Source: Bugula neritina
Taxonomy: Eukaryota; Bryozoa; Gymnolaemata; Cheilostomatida; Bugulidae
Direction of reading: 5' to 3'
DNA: 64,000 nucleotides
Assembly: GCA_964035545.1 (NCBI GenBank)
Contig: OZ037768.1
Coordinates: forward strand, 9,229,241-9,293,240
This document shows positions 62,601 to 64,000 of the stretch, piece by piece (the first letter of the stretch is position 1; each line of letters opens with the position of its first letter). Both the position numbers and the translations under genes were made by a program. The notes below the pieces were generated by a model, which saw only the letters and a list, made by a program, of their open reading frames with translations, had not been told where the DNA came from and did not search any database.

Positions 62601-64000
62601 GAGTGTACCGGGTCCAGATTTATTCATATCAACAATAAAATCTTGATAGTGATTAACAATGGCGTTTTTTAAGCAGCTTCCAGAAACATTCACCAGCTTC
62701 GAAAGAGGGATTGCATGATCGTCTGTACTTAAAATTTGTGATTCAACGCTGCATTCATCTATTTGAGCGTGTGTTGGACTAATCAAAGTTTCTTGAGCAC
62801 CAAGACATGGGGTGACCTGAGAATCAAAACCATTTTTTGAAGTTTCAACTTGCACTTTTTCAACCTGAAGGTCTTCAAAGTCTTTTTGAGAGACGATTTT
62901 CAAAGAATTACTGTCATCTAATGTTTCCGTATGATCATTTTTGCTGAATATTGTTTTCTCAACTGGTTCTTGAACATCGACAATTGAATCCGAACTAAAT
63001 AAAGATGGGCGATCTACAAGACTCAATGATGCACAAGTATTCACGTTTTCTGTGACTGTATCAACTGGTCGAACAACTGGACTTTCATAAACATGTGCAT
63101 GTGATTTGTCAGCAGAAAATCCAGAAATGGGATTAGGCGATTCATTCTGAATAGCAACTGGTTCAGAAGTCACCGTGTCATCAATATTGACTTGTTGATT
63201 CATTTCTTCAGTCATATCAGAGTTGCACCAAGTGGCTGTATTAGGCACATCGTCTAAGGTGCCAAAGGGGTTACTTGCATTGGTAACTAGGTCGAACGAC
63301 TCCTCTATCGAGTAATCATGTTTTTCACCAGTATTTTGTGCATGCAAATCATCAGAAATGTCTTGTATATTTACGCAAGGCGCAGAGCAAACTTGGCTAT
63401 CGGGTATGCTTTCAGCAATCACAAAAATATCTCCAAATGATAAGAATAACTCATTGTATTTTATCTTGATGAAGTATTTGCCAGCCTTTGAGAGAATATA
63501 AAAGGCTTTGAATCTCTTATCACCAATCTTTTCAACAGATGCCGGTACTGTTGTCCCACCTAGACTGTGTACTACAAAATCTAGTTTTCCTGGACTTGCT
63601 TCAGAAGTATCAACATAAAATTCTGTCACTTTCCCACAGATGGCAGATTCTAATCCAGCACCAAATACGATTAGGCCTGTATTTGAACATTTAAAGACTG
63701 GATTATTCAAACATTCAGTGGGAGTTGTCGCAGAACTGCAAGCAATACTTGAAGGAGCTTCTGCATCATTTATTGATTCTTGTAAGGGTGCGTTTTCAGT
63801 CTTGAATATTGGGTCTTTTTTGCGCCCAAAATGGTTTTCATTGTTTTCCACTTTATCTGTGGCATGAGTAGTTTGTTTTGACGAAGGAGAATCACGAGCA
63901 GGTGCAATATGGGAAGAAAATGGTGATCCTGGAATCTGTTCATTGTTGAAGGTTACATTAATGGCATATACGCCCACTTCAAAAGGGATAAAAGTAACTT
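46680..64000 (-). CDS. FLN: Filamin, 3' part of the gene (N-terminal part beyond the window)
   Basis: Exons in phase: 64000(open)-62381, 62004-61831, 61686-61486, 61310-61188, 60659-60495, 60054-59922, 59772-59619, 59411-59222, 58980-58804, 58516-58452, 58291-58259, 57584-57458, 57020-56880, 56571-56443, then 55735-55562 (or 56043-55858), 54204-54043, 53712-53509, 51541-51389, 50946-50818, 50708-50472, 50366-50199, 49692-49562, 48775-48652, 48399-48229, 47999-47781, 47616-47425, 46876-46680. About 1896 residues follow human filamin from late repeat 8 to repeat 24. Filamins cross-link actin and scaffold membrane receptors; the calponin-homology domains must lie to the right. Nearly all junctions are phase 1, so half-repeat exons can be exchanged without shifting the frame. 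Confidence 0.93.
47781..54204 (-). CDS. FLN: Filamin: repeats 18-23
   Basis: Eleven exons encode Ig-like repeats colinear with human R18-R23. Landmarks include [17 protein letters not shown] (R19), [17 protein letters not shown] (R21 start), [18 protein letters not shown] (R21), [18 protein letters not shown] (R22) and [15 protein letters not shown] (R23). In vertebrates R19 and R21 bind integrin beta tails and migfilin. R18 is short and atypical, as in vertebrates. The intron between 53509 and 51541 is about 2 kb and holds an alternative first exon. Confidence 0.93.
52535..52631 (-). CDS. FLN: Filamin: alternative first exon for a short isoform
   Basis: ATG at 52631-52629 has a good context (AAACATGG). 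It opens 32 codons, [15 protein letters not shown] onward, ending TGGAAG|G|GTAAT. The phase is right for splicing to the exon ending at 51541. An in-frame TAA lies 15 nt upstream of the ATG, with no acceptor between, so it is a first exon and not an internal one. The product would be 605 residues, from the middle of repeat 19 to repeat 24. Fly cheerio also makes a short C-terminal filamin. Confidence 0.65.
55562..57020 (-). CDS. FLN: Filamin: repeats 16-17 with two alternative half-repeat exons
   Basis: Repeat 16 and the start of R17 come from 57020-56880 and 56571-56443, the latter ending [12 protein letters not shown]. Two candidate exons then continue the same half-repeat. Exon B (56043-55858, 186 nt) starts [14 protein letters not shown] and ends near AGSPFVCKV. 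Exon A (55735-55562, 174 nt) starts [17 protein letters not shown] and ends [10 protein letters not shown]. Both begin with two codon bases and end with one. Exon A matches human R17 closely; B is a diverged relative. Including both would give two second halves with no first half between, so they are probably mutually exclusive. Confidence 0.8.
57458..58291 (-). CDS. FLN: Filamin: first hinge exons
   Basis: A 33-nt exon (58291-58259, [11 protein letters not shown]) and the exon 57584-57458 lie between R15 and R16. They encode a Pro/Glu/Gln-rich linker with [15 protein letters not shown], leading to HPVDFVIPV at the R16 start. This is the position of hinge 1, the calpain-sensitive flexible linker of vertebrate filamins. 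The exon contains a cryptic AAAAG|GTGAGT donor that would break the frame. Confidence 0.8.
58452..62004 (-). CDS. FLN: Filamin: repeats 11-15
   Basis: Nine exons encode R11-R15. Repeated signatures include [80 protein letters not shown] and [11 protein letters not shown]. Repeat 15 ends [10 protein letters not shown] without the usual SPF motif, then runs into the hinge. Confidence 0.9.
62381..64000 (-). CDS. FLN: Filamin: giant exon with repeats 9 and 10 and a long insert
   Basis: A single exon of more than 1.6 kb, open at the window edge, encodes the end of R8 ([11 protein letters not shown]), a linker of about 70 residues, R9 ([20 protein letters not shown] to GDIFVIAES), about 240 residues of acidic Ser/Thr/Asp-rich sequence (about 62690-63410), and R10 (ending [11 protein letters not shown]). 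The insert has an NPF motif at 63264-63272. Other filamin exons here are 33-240 nt, so this size is exceptional. The ATG at 63977 is an internal methionine, not a start. Confidence 0.88.

Overview
This is a segment of an intron-rich, AT-rich animal nuclear genome. It carries five genes, all split into short exons with GT-AG borders. The tRNA-derived SINE copies share a core close to TGATGTTAGGAAG. As I recall, that core is known from metazoan and especially molluscan SINEs, so an invertebrate, perhaps a spiralian, is my best guess; the phylum is not proven. Gene models were built by hand from splice sites and reading phase, without transcripts.

Layout. 1-5993: AT-rich tract with SINE and LTR-like repeats and one plausible exon. 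5994-6282 (-): first exon of an unrecognised single-pass membrane protein, head-to-head with COMMD3 across about 780 bp. 7064-12396 (+): complete six-exon COMMD3. 13672-15975 (-): complete MARCH-type RING-CH membrane ubiquitin ligase. 16774-42287 (-): complete trithorax/MLL (KMT2A/B-type) histone H3K4 methyltransferase, modelled as 46 coding exons and about 3265 residues. 42288-46679: intergenic, with degenerate trinucleotide repeats. 46680-64000 (-): the 3' part of a filamin gene, about 1896 residues from the end of repeat 8 to the C-terminal dimerisation repeat 24; the actin-binding N terminus lies beyond the right edge.

The KMT2 protein has the whole ancestral order: AT-hooks, a Cys-rich cluster resembling the nuclear-receptor-like domain of fly Trx, CXXC, PHD1-3, bromodomain, HCF-binding motif, extended PHD, FYRN, a degenerate taspase-like site, FYRC, WIN motif, SET and post-SET. 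The five genes are not obviously functionally linked.

Three things stand out. First, five KMT2 exon borders touch tandem arrays, and in three of these the repeat unit carries a copy of the real splice site, giving up to about 35 decoy sites. Second, filamin has an internal alternative first exon, giving a predicted 605-residue short form, and a phase-matched pair of alternative half-repeat exons in repeat 17. Third, one very large filamin exon inserts about 240 acidic, low-complexity residues between repeats 9 and 10.
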